Source: Negativicutes bacterium
GTDB lineage: Bacteria; Bacillota_C; Negativicutes; Acidaminococcales; Acidaminococcaceae
Direction of reading: 5' to 3'
NCBI GenBank assembly: GCA_009930275.1
Contig: RZYP01000055.1
Location: 1-11,420 of the forward strand
Length of the DNA stretch: 11,420 nucleotides
The notes beneath the pieces are model-generated. The model saw only the letters and a list, made by a program, of their open reading frames with translations. It did no database searches and was not told the DNA's origin. Shown here in pieces: positions 1 to 5,725 of the stretch. Numbering within the stretch: position 1 is the first letter of the stretch; every line of letters starts with the position of its first letter. A program made the position numbers and the translations under genes.

Positions 1-585
1 AATCCTTGTGATGTTATTACCTATTTGATTGCCAAGAAGAGCGGGCTGCCGAAAGGACATGTGCTTGGTACCGGCACTGGGCTGGATACTTCACGTCTTG
101 TCAGTGCTATTGCTCAACAGACTGGTCTTGAACATCATTCTTTCAATGCCTATATGATGGGCGAACATGGTAATGCACAGATGGTTCCTTGGTCTTTGAT
201 GCAGTTTGGCGGTAAGTCTTTGGCTGATTTGCAGGATGACCCGCGTTTTGTCTTTGATAAAGAAGATATTAAAAATAAGACGATTAAAGGCGGCTGGGTT
301 ACCTACCAAGGTAAGCAATGTACTGAATACGGCATTGCCTCTACGGCTGCAGCAATGGTTGGGGTTATTCTGCATGATGAGCGCAAAATTATGGCAGCCA
401 GCGTTCCCTTTGATGGCGAATACGGTGAGACAGGTATTTTCTGCGGCTGTCCGGCAGTGATAGGTGCCAATGGTGTAGAGCAGGTCATGGAATATAATTT
501 GCCAGCAGATGAAAAAGCAGAATTCAAAAAGTGCTGTGATACTATTCGTGCTAATATTGCCAAAGCAGAGAAACTGCTGGGCTAA
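1..585 (+). CDS. L-lactate / L-2-hydroxyacid dehydrogenase, C-terminal part (5' end outside window)
   Basis: NAD-dependent dehydrogenase interconverting a 2-keto acid (pyruvate or a branched analogue) and the L-2-hydroxy acid in the cytoplasm, regenerating NAD+ in fermentation. The frame is open from base 1 (it begins NPCDVITYL, the conserved NPxDxxTY segment), so the gene is cut by the window and the first Met/Leu codon inside is not its start. About 194 residues remain of the usual 310-320. Visible motifs are GTGTGLDTSRL, with the substrate-binding Arg, and GEHGNAQ, with the catalytic His. The C-terminal helix ends in NIAKAEKLLG. The GTGT-LDT form resembles L-2-hydroxyisocaproate dehydrogenases as much as classical LDH (GSGTVLDTSR), so substrate choice is uncertain. 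The stop is TAA at 583-585, and no conventional hairpin precedes the repeat element downstream. Confidence 0.93.
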   Translation, partial: NPCDVITYLIAKKSGLPKGHVLGTGTGLDTSRLVSAIAQQTGLEHHSFNAYMMGEHGNAQMVPWSLMQFGGKSLADLQDDPRFVFDKEDIKNKTIKGGWVTYQGKQCTEYGIASTAAAMVGVILHDERKIMAASVPFDGEYGETGIFCGCPAVIGANGVEQVMEYNLPADEKAEFKKCCDTIRANIAKAEKLLG

Positions 586-619
586 TGGCTGCCAATTTAT
601 TTAACTGAATAAAGTGAAC

Positions 620-707
620 AAAGGGGGACGGTCCTGAATTGTCATATAAAATGTGACAATTCAGGACCGTCCCCCTTTATATTACAGGACCGTCCCCCTT
701 TATATTA
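620..707. repeat. REP-like palindromic element with an extra tandem half-copy
   Basis: A perfect 25-bp inverted repeat, arms 620-644 and 654-678 around a 9-nt loop, is built on the core GGGGGACGGTCC. The last 23 bp of the right side (662-684) are repeated exactly and directly at 685-707, so the core occurs three times, once in one orientation and twice in the other. GGGGACGGTCC-type palindromes are, to my knowledge, common extragenic repeats in Firmicutes and are often found near REP-associated (Y1/IS200-like) tyrosine transposases. That link is recalled, not shown here, and no transposase is in the window. The transcribed hairpin ends in CCCCCTTTATATT and could also terminate transcription from the dehydrogenase upstream. 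Confidence 0.8.
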
Positions 708-715
708 GTTACCTA

Positions 716-744
716 TTGCTAACAACAGCAGCTTATGTTAGTAT
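716..744 (+). promoter_or_regulatory. Predicted sigma-70-type promoter of the hutW operon
   Basis: TTGCTA (716-721) and TAGTAT (739-744) are separated by 17 bp, and TGT directly before the -10 gives an extended -10 element. The start of transcription would fall near 751, placing the palindrome at 753-768 over the start site. An alternative -10, TATAAC at 746-751, has no good -35 partner. Predicted from sequence only. Confidence 0.45.
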
Positions 745-752
745 GTATAACA

Positions 753-768
753 GTTAGCGAGCGCTAAC
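753..768. promoter_or_regulatory. Palindromic operator candidate GTTAGCG-AG-CGCTAAC
   Basis: A perfect inverted repeat with 7-bp arms and a 2-bp centre lies immediately after the predicted -10 of the heme-degradation operon, a typical position for a repressor that blocks initiation. Size and symmetry fit a TetR- or LacI-type dimer. The regulator is unknown, and neither MarR gene in this window has this motif at its own promoter. It is not CIRCE, which has longer half-sites and a 9-bp spacer. Confidence 0.5.
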
Positions 769-838
769 CAAAAATATTATTTGTAAAAGGTTTTTACGGA
801 TAGTTGGGTTTCGCAGATTTAAAGAGGAGGCGCATGAA

Positions 839-2458
839 GTGCATCTGGAAGATTATTTTTTAAGTTTAGACGAAGAAAGAAAAAAATTGCTGTTAGGAAA
901 TGAAACGGAAAATCCGTTGTGCTATGGATTTGACAGCAAACGCACTGTTCACGCTGGTTTGGACGGTACGGCAGTAATGCCTGAAAAAGCGCAGCCAGTA
1001 TGGAAACAATTGCTTGAGCAGCCGGTAACAAGGATAGATAAGCAGGCATTGTACATTCATATACCATTTTGTCAGACGAAGTGTTTATATTGTGCTTTTT
1101 TTCAGAATGCAACCAATCAAAATGTAGAAGACTATTACATAGATTGTTTAATCAAAGAAATACGCAGTGCGTGTAATAGCCGAAGAATTAAAGATGGAAT
1201 CATTCACACAGTTTTTCTCGGCGGAGGAACGCCTAGCTCGCTTTCACCAGCAAACGCGGCACGGCTTTTGCGTGAGATAAAAACTTGTTTCAATTTGGCT
1301 AATGATTATGAAATGACCATGGAAGGACGCATTCACGATCTGACCCCGCCTAAAATTGAGGCTTGGTTGCAAAATGGTGTTAACAGGGTATCGCTTGGTG
1401 TGCAGTCTTTTAACACTAAGGTAAGGCAGCAACTGGGAAGAATAGACAGTAAAGAAGAAATTTTACAAAACTTAAAGTTTTTGAGAGCACAGCAGCAGTG
1501 TGCAATCGTTGTGGATCTTATCTATGGTTTGCCTGACCAGACAATGCAGATATGGGAAGAAGACCTGGAGCTTTTGGAACAGGTAGAAGTTGATGGCATG
1601 GATTTGTACCAACTTAATGTGTATGAAAACAGCGATTTGAATAAGGCCATCAAGATGGGCAGAATGGCACCCGCAGCTACTACAGCTCAGCAGGCTGAGA
1701 TGTTTAGCTTTGCACATGAATATGTGAGCAAACGCCCTTATACCAGATTAAGTGCCTGTCATTGGCGTCGTGATAATCGCGAACGCAGTCTTTATAATAC
1801 TTTGGCTAAGCAGGGGTGTACAATTTTCCCTTTTGGCTGCGGCGCGGGCGGCAAGCTGGACGGTTATTCAATGATGCAGCAAAGAAACATCAAGGCCTAT
1901 GAAGATTTGGTTGCTGCAGGACAAAAACCTTTGATGACTATTATGCGGCAATCACCATTGCAGCCTATTACTAATGCTGTTTTGGGCCAAATTGAACAAG
2001 GTTATCTTGATCTGCAAAAACTAATGCAAATCAATGAGCAATTAGCAGAGCTTAAAGAGTTATTTGAACTGTGGGAAAATCGAGGGTTTTTGACGTTTAA
2101 TGGTGTGATTTACAGATTAACTGTCGCCGGTCAATTCTGGCAGGTGAATTTAGCACAAAGTATTTTGGAATGTATACAGGTCATCTTGCTGGATAAAGAT
2201 GATACTATTAAGCAGGATATTGCCGCACAGGACACAGCGCATCCTGGCAAGTCTAATCCTGCCCGTGATAAACTGATGAAAGTCGTAAAAGAGATGTACC
2301 CACAGCTTTCGGCTTCAAAAGCGGTAGAAGCAGTTGATGCTATGCCCGAGCATGTAAAAATTATGCTGGGAAAGATGACTGAAAGCATGATTAAACAAAT
2401 GATTAAGTCTATGGGAGCAGATAGAATCGAAGCGATGATGAATAATTCGGAAGAATAA
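839..2458 (+). CDS. hutW: HutW/ChuW-family radical SAM enzyme, anaerobic heme degradation
   Basis: Predicted cytoplasmic class C radical SAM methyltransferase-like enzyme that opens heme without oxygen, releasing iron and an open-chain tetrapyrrole (the ChuW/HutW/HmuW group), as opposed to HemN/HemW. The Fe-S motif is C78-x3-C82-x2-C85 in YIHIPFCQTKCLYCAFFQN. The aromatic FFQN after the third Cys is typical of HutW. GGGTP, which contacts SAM, is at 128-132. At 539 residues it is about 90 longer than the E. coli family member as I recall it. The excess is a lysine- and methionine-rich helical tail (477-539, 10 Met in 63). The start is GTG at 839, 8 nt after AGGAGG (825-830). The ATG at 834 is out of frame and opens only nine codons. 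The flavodoxin downstream would supply electrons. Family assignment is strong; product chemistry is inferred from homologues. Confidence 0.85.
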   Translation: MHLEDYFLSLDEERKKLLLGNETENPLCYGFDSKRTVHAGLDGTAVMPEKAQPVWKQLLEQPVTRIDKQALYIHIPFCQTKCLYCAFFQNATNQNVEDYYIDCLIKEIRSACNSRRIKDGIIHTVFLGGGTPSSLSPANAARLLREIKTCFNLANDYEMTMEGRIHDLTPPKIEAWLQNGVNRVSLGVQSFNTKVRQQLGRIDSKEEILQNLKFLRAQQQCAIVVDLIYGLPDQTMQIWEEDLELLEQVEVDGMDLYQLNVYENSDLNKAIKMGRMAPAATTAQQAEMFSFAHEYVSKRPYTRLSACHWRRDNRERSLYNTLAKQGCTIFPFGCGAGGKLDGYSMMQQRNIKAYEDLVAAGQKPLMTIMRQSPLQPITNAVLGQIEQGYLDLQKLMQINEQLAELKELFELWENRGFLTFNGVIYRLTVAGQFWQVNLAQSILECIQVILLDKDDTIKQDIAAQDTAHPGKSNPARDKLMKVVKEMYPQLSASKAVEAVDAMPEHVKIMLGKMTESMIKQMIKSMGADRIEAMMNNSEE

Positions 2459-2483
2459 TGAACAATCACTTGTGAGTTTGAGG

Positions 2484-2512
2484 TTGTATCTCCTTGCCGC
2501 TTGTAATACAAT
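2484..2512 (+). promoter_or_regulatory. Possible internal promoter before the flavodoxin gene
   Basis: TTGTAT (2484-2489) and TACAAT (2507-2512) have a 17-bp spacer in the 96-nt gap between the hutW stop and the flavodoxin start. The -10 is one base off consensus and the -35 two off. The genes may still be co-transcribed from the 716-744 promoter, as there is no terminator in the gap. Confidence 0.3.
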
Positions 2513-2554
2513 GTAATCGAAATCAGGCTTTAGGCGAAGGAGGTTGGGTGAAGC

Positions 2555-2944
2555 ATGCAAGTATATTATTTTACCAGGACGGGCAGAAGCAAGAAAATTG
2601 CAGAAGAACTGGCTGAGCGCTATGGCACTAAAGCACAGGAAATAGCGGATGACTTGGATTGGCAGGGCGCAATGGGCTATCTGAAAGCGGGTTATGAGGC
2701 TTTTAAAAATGAAACGCGGCCGGCAAGGTACAACAAACCTGCTGCTGATGAAGAACTGATACTGGTCTTTCCTGTTTGGGCGGGAACCTTTCCGCCTGCT
2801 GTCAGGACATTCTTAGCTAAAGAAGGCAGAGCAAAAGTTATATGCATGCCGACTTCTATCGGCAGCAAATTGAAAGATCGAGACGGTTTTCTTAAAGTAA
2901 TCGATCTCATGGGTAAGACGATTGAAGCTCCGGCAAGCATCTAA
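2555..2944 (+). CDS. Short flavodoxin, likely electron donor to HutW
   Basis: FMN-binding electron carrier of 129 residues, slightly shorter than classical short-chain flavodoxins (about 140). The N-terminal TRTGRS (residues 7-12, form TxTGxS) is the FMN phosphate loop. The segment VFPVWAGTFPPAVRTFL (about 71-87) corresponds to the second flavin-contacting loop with its Trp. A well-placed AAGGAGG (2537-2543) lies 11 nt before ATG 2555; the GTG at 2548 is out of frame. It sits between the HutW-type enzyme and a secreted protein, all on the same strand. In Fusobacterium a flavodoxin (HmuF) is reported to reduce the equivalent radical SAM enzyme HmuW, so the same partnership is inferred here. 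The C-terminus, ending EAPASI, shows no further known domain. Confidence 0.82.
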   Translation: MQVYYFTRTGRSKKIAEELAERYGTKAQEIADDLDWQGAMGYLKAGYEAFKNETRPARYNKPAADEELILVFPVWAGTFPPAVRTFLAKEGRAKVICMPTSIGSKLKDRDGFLKVIDLMGKTIEAPASI

Positions 2945-2978
2945 ACTAAATATATAATTCTGAAAGGGAGCGATCAGA

Positions 2979-3758
2979 ATGCAAGCAAAAAATGTTTTGT
3001 CCAAAGCGGCTGTCATCATCAGCCTTTGTGCTTTTTGCGGCAATGTCTTTGCCGCTCCGGCAAGCAGAATGCTTAGCAAAAATGAAGAGCTTTATCCCCA
3101 GGGGTGGTCTGTTGGTGATCAGGTAAAATTTGCCAAGGGTACGACTGTCAGCCTGAATGAAAAGGGTGCGGTCGTAACGGGTGTACTGGCAAGTGATACT
3201 TATCTGCGGCCGCAAGGCTGGCAGCGGATCATCAATGATTACTATCTGGTATCAGCATATACCGGCCGCAGTTTCTTTTTCCCGCGGTACTACCGTTATT
3301 GGAATAATGGCACCACCTATAATATGGCTCTGCCCAGTTATGGGCACATTCGTTATCAAGATGGTACCGAGGTAACCTTCAGCGAGCAGGGGACAGTGCT
3401 AAACGGTACTCTTGCTGACGAGACAGCTGTTGGTATCGGCGAAGGCCAATATGGGTATGTAGCTTTTAAGAGTGGTTCTGTACTGGCTTTTTACGACAAT
3501 GGCGCGGTGAAAACGGGTACGTTGTCGGAAGATACCAAACTGCATCCTGTCGGATGGCAGAATAATGCCATCGATATGGAAAACGCAGGCTTTGTGGAAT
3601 TTAAAGCAAAAAGTACAGTTAACCTGACACCTGCCGGAGAAGTAATGATTGGTAATCCCAAAAAGGTCTTACAATGGAAGAATGCAGGACAAACAATAGA
3701 ATTGCCGGCGAACAAAGTAATCAACTTCACTGAGCAAGGCGCAGCAGTAGCAGAATAA
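2979..3758 (+). CDS. Secreted/periplasmic repeat protein of unknown function
   Basis: 259 residues with a Sec signal peptide: basic start, hydrophobic core 9-20, and probable cleavage after VFA at residue 25. The mature part holds about five degenerate repeats of the form [hydrophobic]-x-F-x-x-G-[ST]-x-V-x-[FL]-x-x-x-G-x-[AV]-x-x-G-x-L-x-x-[DE]-[TA], at about 49-81, 124-154, 161-193, 206-226 and 240-257. Some are followed by LxPxGW, which also precedes the first repeat. These look like short beta-hairpin units. Between repeats 1 and 2 is an aromatic block (87-121) containing FFFPRYYRYWNN. I do not recognise a named family. The RBS AAAGGGAG (2963-2970) is 8 nt before the ATG. The 34-nt gap after the flavodoxin implies the same operon, so a role in heme or metal handling in the envelope is possible but unproven. 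Confidence 0.72.
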   Translation: MQAKNVLSKAAVIISLCAFCGNVFAAPASRMLSKNEELYPQGWSVGDQVKFAKGTTVSLNEKGAVVTGVLASDTYLRPQGWQRIINDYYLVSAYTGRSFFFPRYYRYWNNGTTYNMALPSYGHIRYQDGTEVTFSEQGTVLNGTLADETAVGIGEGQYGYVAFKSGSVLAFYDNGAVKTGTLSEDTKLHPVGWQNNAIDMENAGFVEFKAKSTVNLTPAGEVMIGNPKKVLQWKNAGQTIELPANKVINFTEQGAAVAE

Positions 3759-3783
3759 AAAATATATTAAAGTGAAATAATGT

Positions 3784-3856
3784 AAAAAATCACCTTTCCG
3801 TTAAAATAGAGTTGTTGAGACTGCTATGTTAACAAGTGGAAAGGTGATTCTTTTTT
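3784..3856. terminator. Bidirectional terminator between convergent genes
   Basis: A perfect 12-bp stem, arms 3788-3799 and 3838-3849, is followed by CTTTTTT on the plus strand and preceded by six A (3784-3789), which become a U-run on the minus strand. It can stop both the hutW operon and the convergent marR gene. The 38-nt loop is unusually long and contains smaller pairings (GTTAA 3800-3804 with TTAAC 3829-3833, TTGTT 3812-3816 with AACAA 3831-3835). Confidence 0.8.
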
Positions 3857-3871
3857 GGCAAAAAGCATTAT

Positions 3872-4318
3872 TTAGAAATGATTATTGATCATTTTTTGGG
3901 CTTGCTTAAGAAAGATAGAAATATTGGCTAATTCATCTTGATTTAGACTATTGAGAAAGTCGAACATTGATTTATCTTCTTTAGCGTGGAACAACTTGTG
4001 CTGCAAATAGGCTTTCTCGCCCAATGGCGTTAAGTAAACTTTGACGCGGTTCAATTTTTGCTCATCTGTTTTTTTTATGACATGACCCTGAGATTCCAGC
4101 TTGGCGATATTTTTAGAGATGACGGCGCGTGAAACACCAAAATAGCGAGCAATCTCCGATATAAACATGCCAGGATTATCGCCTAGAGCTTTGATTAGAT
4201 GAATTTCCCCGCGATAGAGGATGACACCATTGCCGAAGTCCAACTTTTTCATTTTTTTGTTGGCAATTGTTTCGATTAAACGTACAAACTGCCCTGTAAT
4301 TTCATTTTGCTTATCCAT
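3872..4318 (-). CDS. MarR-family transcriptional regulator, divergent from the B12 operon
   Basis: Cytoplasmic DNA-binding protein of 148 residues, standard MarR length. The winged helix-turn-helix spans about 53-96: ISEIARYFGVSRAVISKNIAKLESQGHV is the HTH, and KKTDEQKLNRVKVYLTPLGE is the wing. The usual wing DxRR is replaced by DEQKLNR. N- and C-terminal helices would form the dimer interface. It is read away from the riboswitch-controlled B12 unit, and the two promoters share their -35 bases (4374-4380), so the protein probably controls both itself and that unit. The inducing ligand cannot be read from sequence. ATG at 4318 has no clear Shine-Dalgarno, but a start further upstream is unlikely because the predicted transcript begins only about 27 nt before it. 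Transcription ends at the shared hairpin 3784-3856. Confidence 0.88.
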   Translation of the reverse strand: MDKQNEITGQFVRLIETIANKKMKKLDFGNGVILYRGEIHLIKALGDNPGMFISEIARYFGVSRAVISKNIAKLESQGHVIKKTDEQKLNRVKVYLTPLGEKAYLQHKLFHAKEDKSMFDFLNSLNQDELANISIFLKQAQKMINNHF

Positions 4319-4351
4319 AGTCTAATTTTAACAGTAAGAATAAGGTTAAGC

Positions 4352-4380
4352 AATATAGAAAATGTAAACCAGGTTGACAA
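4352..4380 (-). promoter_or_regulatory. Predicted promoter of the divergent marR gene
   Basis: On the minus strand, TTGTCA (complement of 4375-4380) and TATATT (complement of 4352-4357) are 17 bp apart. Its -35 shares five bases with the -35 of the plus-strand promoter. Confidence 0.6.
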
Positions 4381-4402
4381 AAATAAATTATCTTGCTAAG
4401 AT
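4374..4402 (+). promoter_or_regulatory. Predicted promoter of B12 unit 1, with operator-like palindrome
   Basis: Consensus TTGACA (4374-4379), 17-bp spacer, TAAGAT (4397-4402) with an extended TGC before it. A small perfect inverted repeat, ATCTT-GCT-AAGAT (4390-4402), covers the -10 and is a candidate site for the divergent MarR protein. Confidence 0.65.
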
Positions 4403-4424
4403 GTTCATGTAAAAAAAATAAAGC

Positions 4425-4611
4425 CAATGATGGTGTCCTAAGGACTTAATAGAGAAGTCGGTTGCAAGCCGACGCGGTCACGCCACTGTATGGAGGAGCA
4501 AACTCAAGATTATGCCACTGGTTTATGCCGGGAAGGTTTGAGGGAGCTATGATGCCGAGCCAGGAGAACTGCCTTCATTGAATCGCCGCTTTACCTACGA
4601 GTGATGGGGAG
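4425..4611 (+). promoter_or_regulatory. Cobalamin (AdoCbl-type) riboswitch 1
   Basis: Leader RNA that senses a cobamide and controls the genes downstream. Closing stem P1 is CAATGA (4425-4430) with TCATTG (4575-4580). The hairpin GTCGG/CCGAC (4458-4473) is followed by GCGGTCACGCCACTGTA, close to the family box. ATGCCACTGG, GGGAAGG and the B12 box GAGCCAGGAGAACTGCC (4557-4573) follow in the expected order. A P13-like hairpin, CCTA (4594-4597) with TGGG (4605-4608), shows loop CGAGTGA, whose GTGA is complementary to TCAC at 4478-4481 (L5-L13 kissing contact). The intrinsic terminator at 4641-4684 indicates transcriptional OFF control when corrinoid is bound. Confidence 0.93.
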
Positions 4612-4640
4612 GGGATTGCCTGATTGTATGCTATTCTTTG

Positions 4641-4684
4641 ACCACTGCTTACCCATTTTGCGGAGCAGTGGTTTTATTATTTTT
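4641..4684 (+). terminator. Riboswitch 1 expression-platform terminator
   Basis: Nine-bp stem ACCACTGCT (4641-4649) / AGCAGTGGT (4664-4672) followed by TTTTATTATTTTT. It lies between the aptamer and the AAGGAGG of the methyltransferase gene, the arrangement of a ligand-induced terminator. I did not resolve the competing antiterminator pairing. Confidence 0.85.
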
Positions 4685-4698
4685 CAAGGAGGTTTGAA

Positions 4699-5706
4699 AT
4701 GGTCAAAGAAATGTTGAGTCCGCAGTTTTTTTATCAGCTCTTGCAAAAACAGAAAGAAACACAGGTTTTGCTTGCTGGTTTGCGTTTGAAGCTATTTACT
4801 CATTTGGACAAACCGGTTACAGCAGAATTATTAAGTAAGCAGCTGGATTTTGATGCTGTTAATTTAGACTATTTGCTGCGTGCACTTGTCAGTATAGGAG
4901 TTTTGCAAATCAATAATGATAGATTTGTGAATAGTTCTGAAAGCAGGGTATATCTTTCGGAAAACAGCGAATTATATTTGGGAGAGTATTTTTTGTTTTG
5001 GGAGAAAAAGACGGGATTGAGTAATATTGAAGAATTTGTACGCAAGGGGTCAACGGCGGAACGAGGCAAGCTTTTGCCACATGAATTTTACGATTTTCAT
5101 GAATTGGCGCGCTTGGCGGCAGTGGAAATCAGGACAGGCAGAGGAAGGTCTTTTGTGCAGTCGGCTGCTGAGTTATTGCCGCTTGACGGCAGAATACATG
5201 TTTTGGATTTAGGCGGCGGTTCGGGGCGTATGCTGATTGAACTGGCAAAAGAGTTTAAGAATGTTACGGGCGTTGTTTTTGAGCATCCTTCTGTCATCGA
5301 TGTGCCACAGGCTGAAATAGCCAAAGAAAATCTGAAAGAACGGTTGAATGTTATGCCCGGCGATTTTTGTGCAGATGATATTGGCACAGGTTACGACTTA
5401 GTAATTGCTTCCGGCATCCTGGATTTTGCAGGCGCGCAGCTTAATGATTTGGTAAGACGTATTTATCAGGCATGTAATGAAGACGCTCTTTTGTATCTGG
5501 TAAGCCATGAGGTATCTGATGATATGACGTACCCGAAGGAAGCTATCTTGGGCTGGCTTTCAAGTCATCTGGCGGGACTTGCCATTGTCATGCCTAAGAG
5601 AATGATCAGAAAAAGCTTGACAGACAATGGTTTTAATCCATGTCATAAAGCTGAGCAAGGCGGAGTAATAAAAAAACTGCAGGGCGAATGGTACAAAAAA
5701 AGCTGA
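4699..5706 (+). CDS. Riboswitch-controlled class I SAM methyltransferase (Methyltransf_2-like)
   Basis: 335-residue enzyme with the two-domain layout of hydroxyindole/acetylserotonin-type O-methyltransferases: an N-terminal winged-helix dimerisation domain (about 8-85) and a Rossmann SAM domain (about 160-330). Motif I is VLDLGGGSG (168-176), the acidic end of strand 2 is FEHPSVI (194-200), and GDF is at 221-223. Where these enzymes usually have the catalytic His (form LHxWxD), this one reads ILDFAG (240-245), so the base is missing and the methyl acceptor may differ. AAGGAGG (4686-4692) sits 6 nt before the ATG; the receptor gene starts 19 nt after the stop. Cobalamin control suggests a substrate linked to cobamides, such as a lower-ligand precursor; BzaC in anaerobic benzimidazole synthesis is a broadly similar, riboswitch-associated methyltransferase. 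That role is inference: no other bza or cob gene is visible. Confidence 0.8.
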   Translation: MVKEMLSPQFFYQLLQKQKETQVLLAGLRLKLFTHLDKPVTAELLSKQLDFDAVNLDYLLRALVSIGVLQINNDRFVNSSESRVYLSENSELYLGEYFLFWEKKTGLSNIEEFVRKGSTAERGKLLPHEFYDFHELARLAAVEIRTGRGRSFVQSAAELLPLDGRIHVLDLGGGSGRMLIELAKEFKNVTGVVFEHPSVIDVPQAEIAKENLKERLNVMPGDFCADDIGTGYDLVIASGILDFAGAQLNDLVRRIYQACNEDALLYLVSHEVSDDMTYPKEAILGWLSSHLAGLAIVMPKRMIRKSLTDNGFNPCHKAEQGGVIKKLQGEWYKKS

Positions 5707-5725
5707 TGATAGGGAGAGTGCGTAT

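Noticed and set aside
620..707. CRISPR array
   Set aside because: Only two adjacent direct copies exist, without spacers, and the main structure is an inverted repeat.
753..768. CIRCE heat-shock operator
   Set aside because: It contains TTAGC/GCTAA but lacks the TTAGCACTC half-sites and the 9-bp spacer of CIRCE.
834..863. ATG at 834 as the hutW start
   Set aside because: It is out of frame and stops after nine codons; GTG at 839 has the better spacing to AGGAGG and keeps the long frame.
839..2458. HemN/HemW coproporphyrinogen dehydrogenase assignment
   Set aside because: The motif context (FCQTKCLYCAFFQN) and the flavodoxin neighbour fit the HutW/ChuW heme-degradation branch better, although the families are related.
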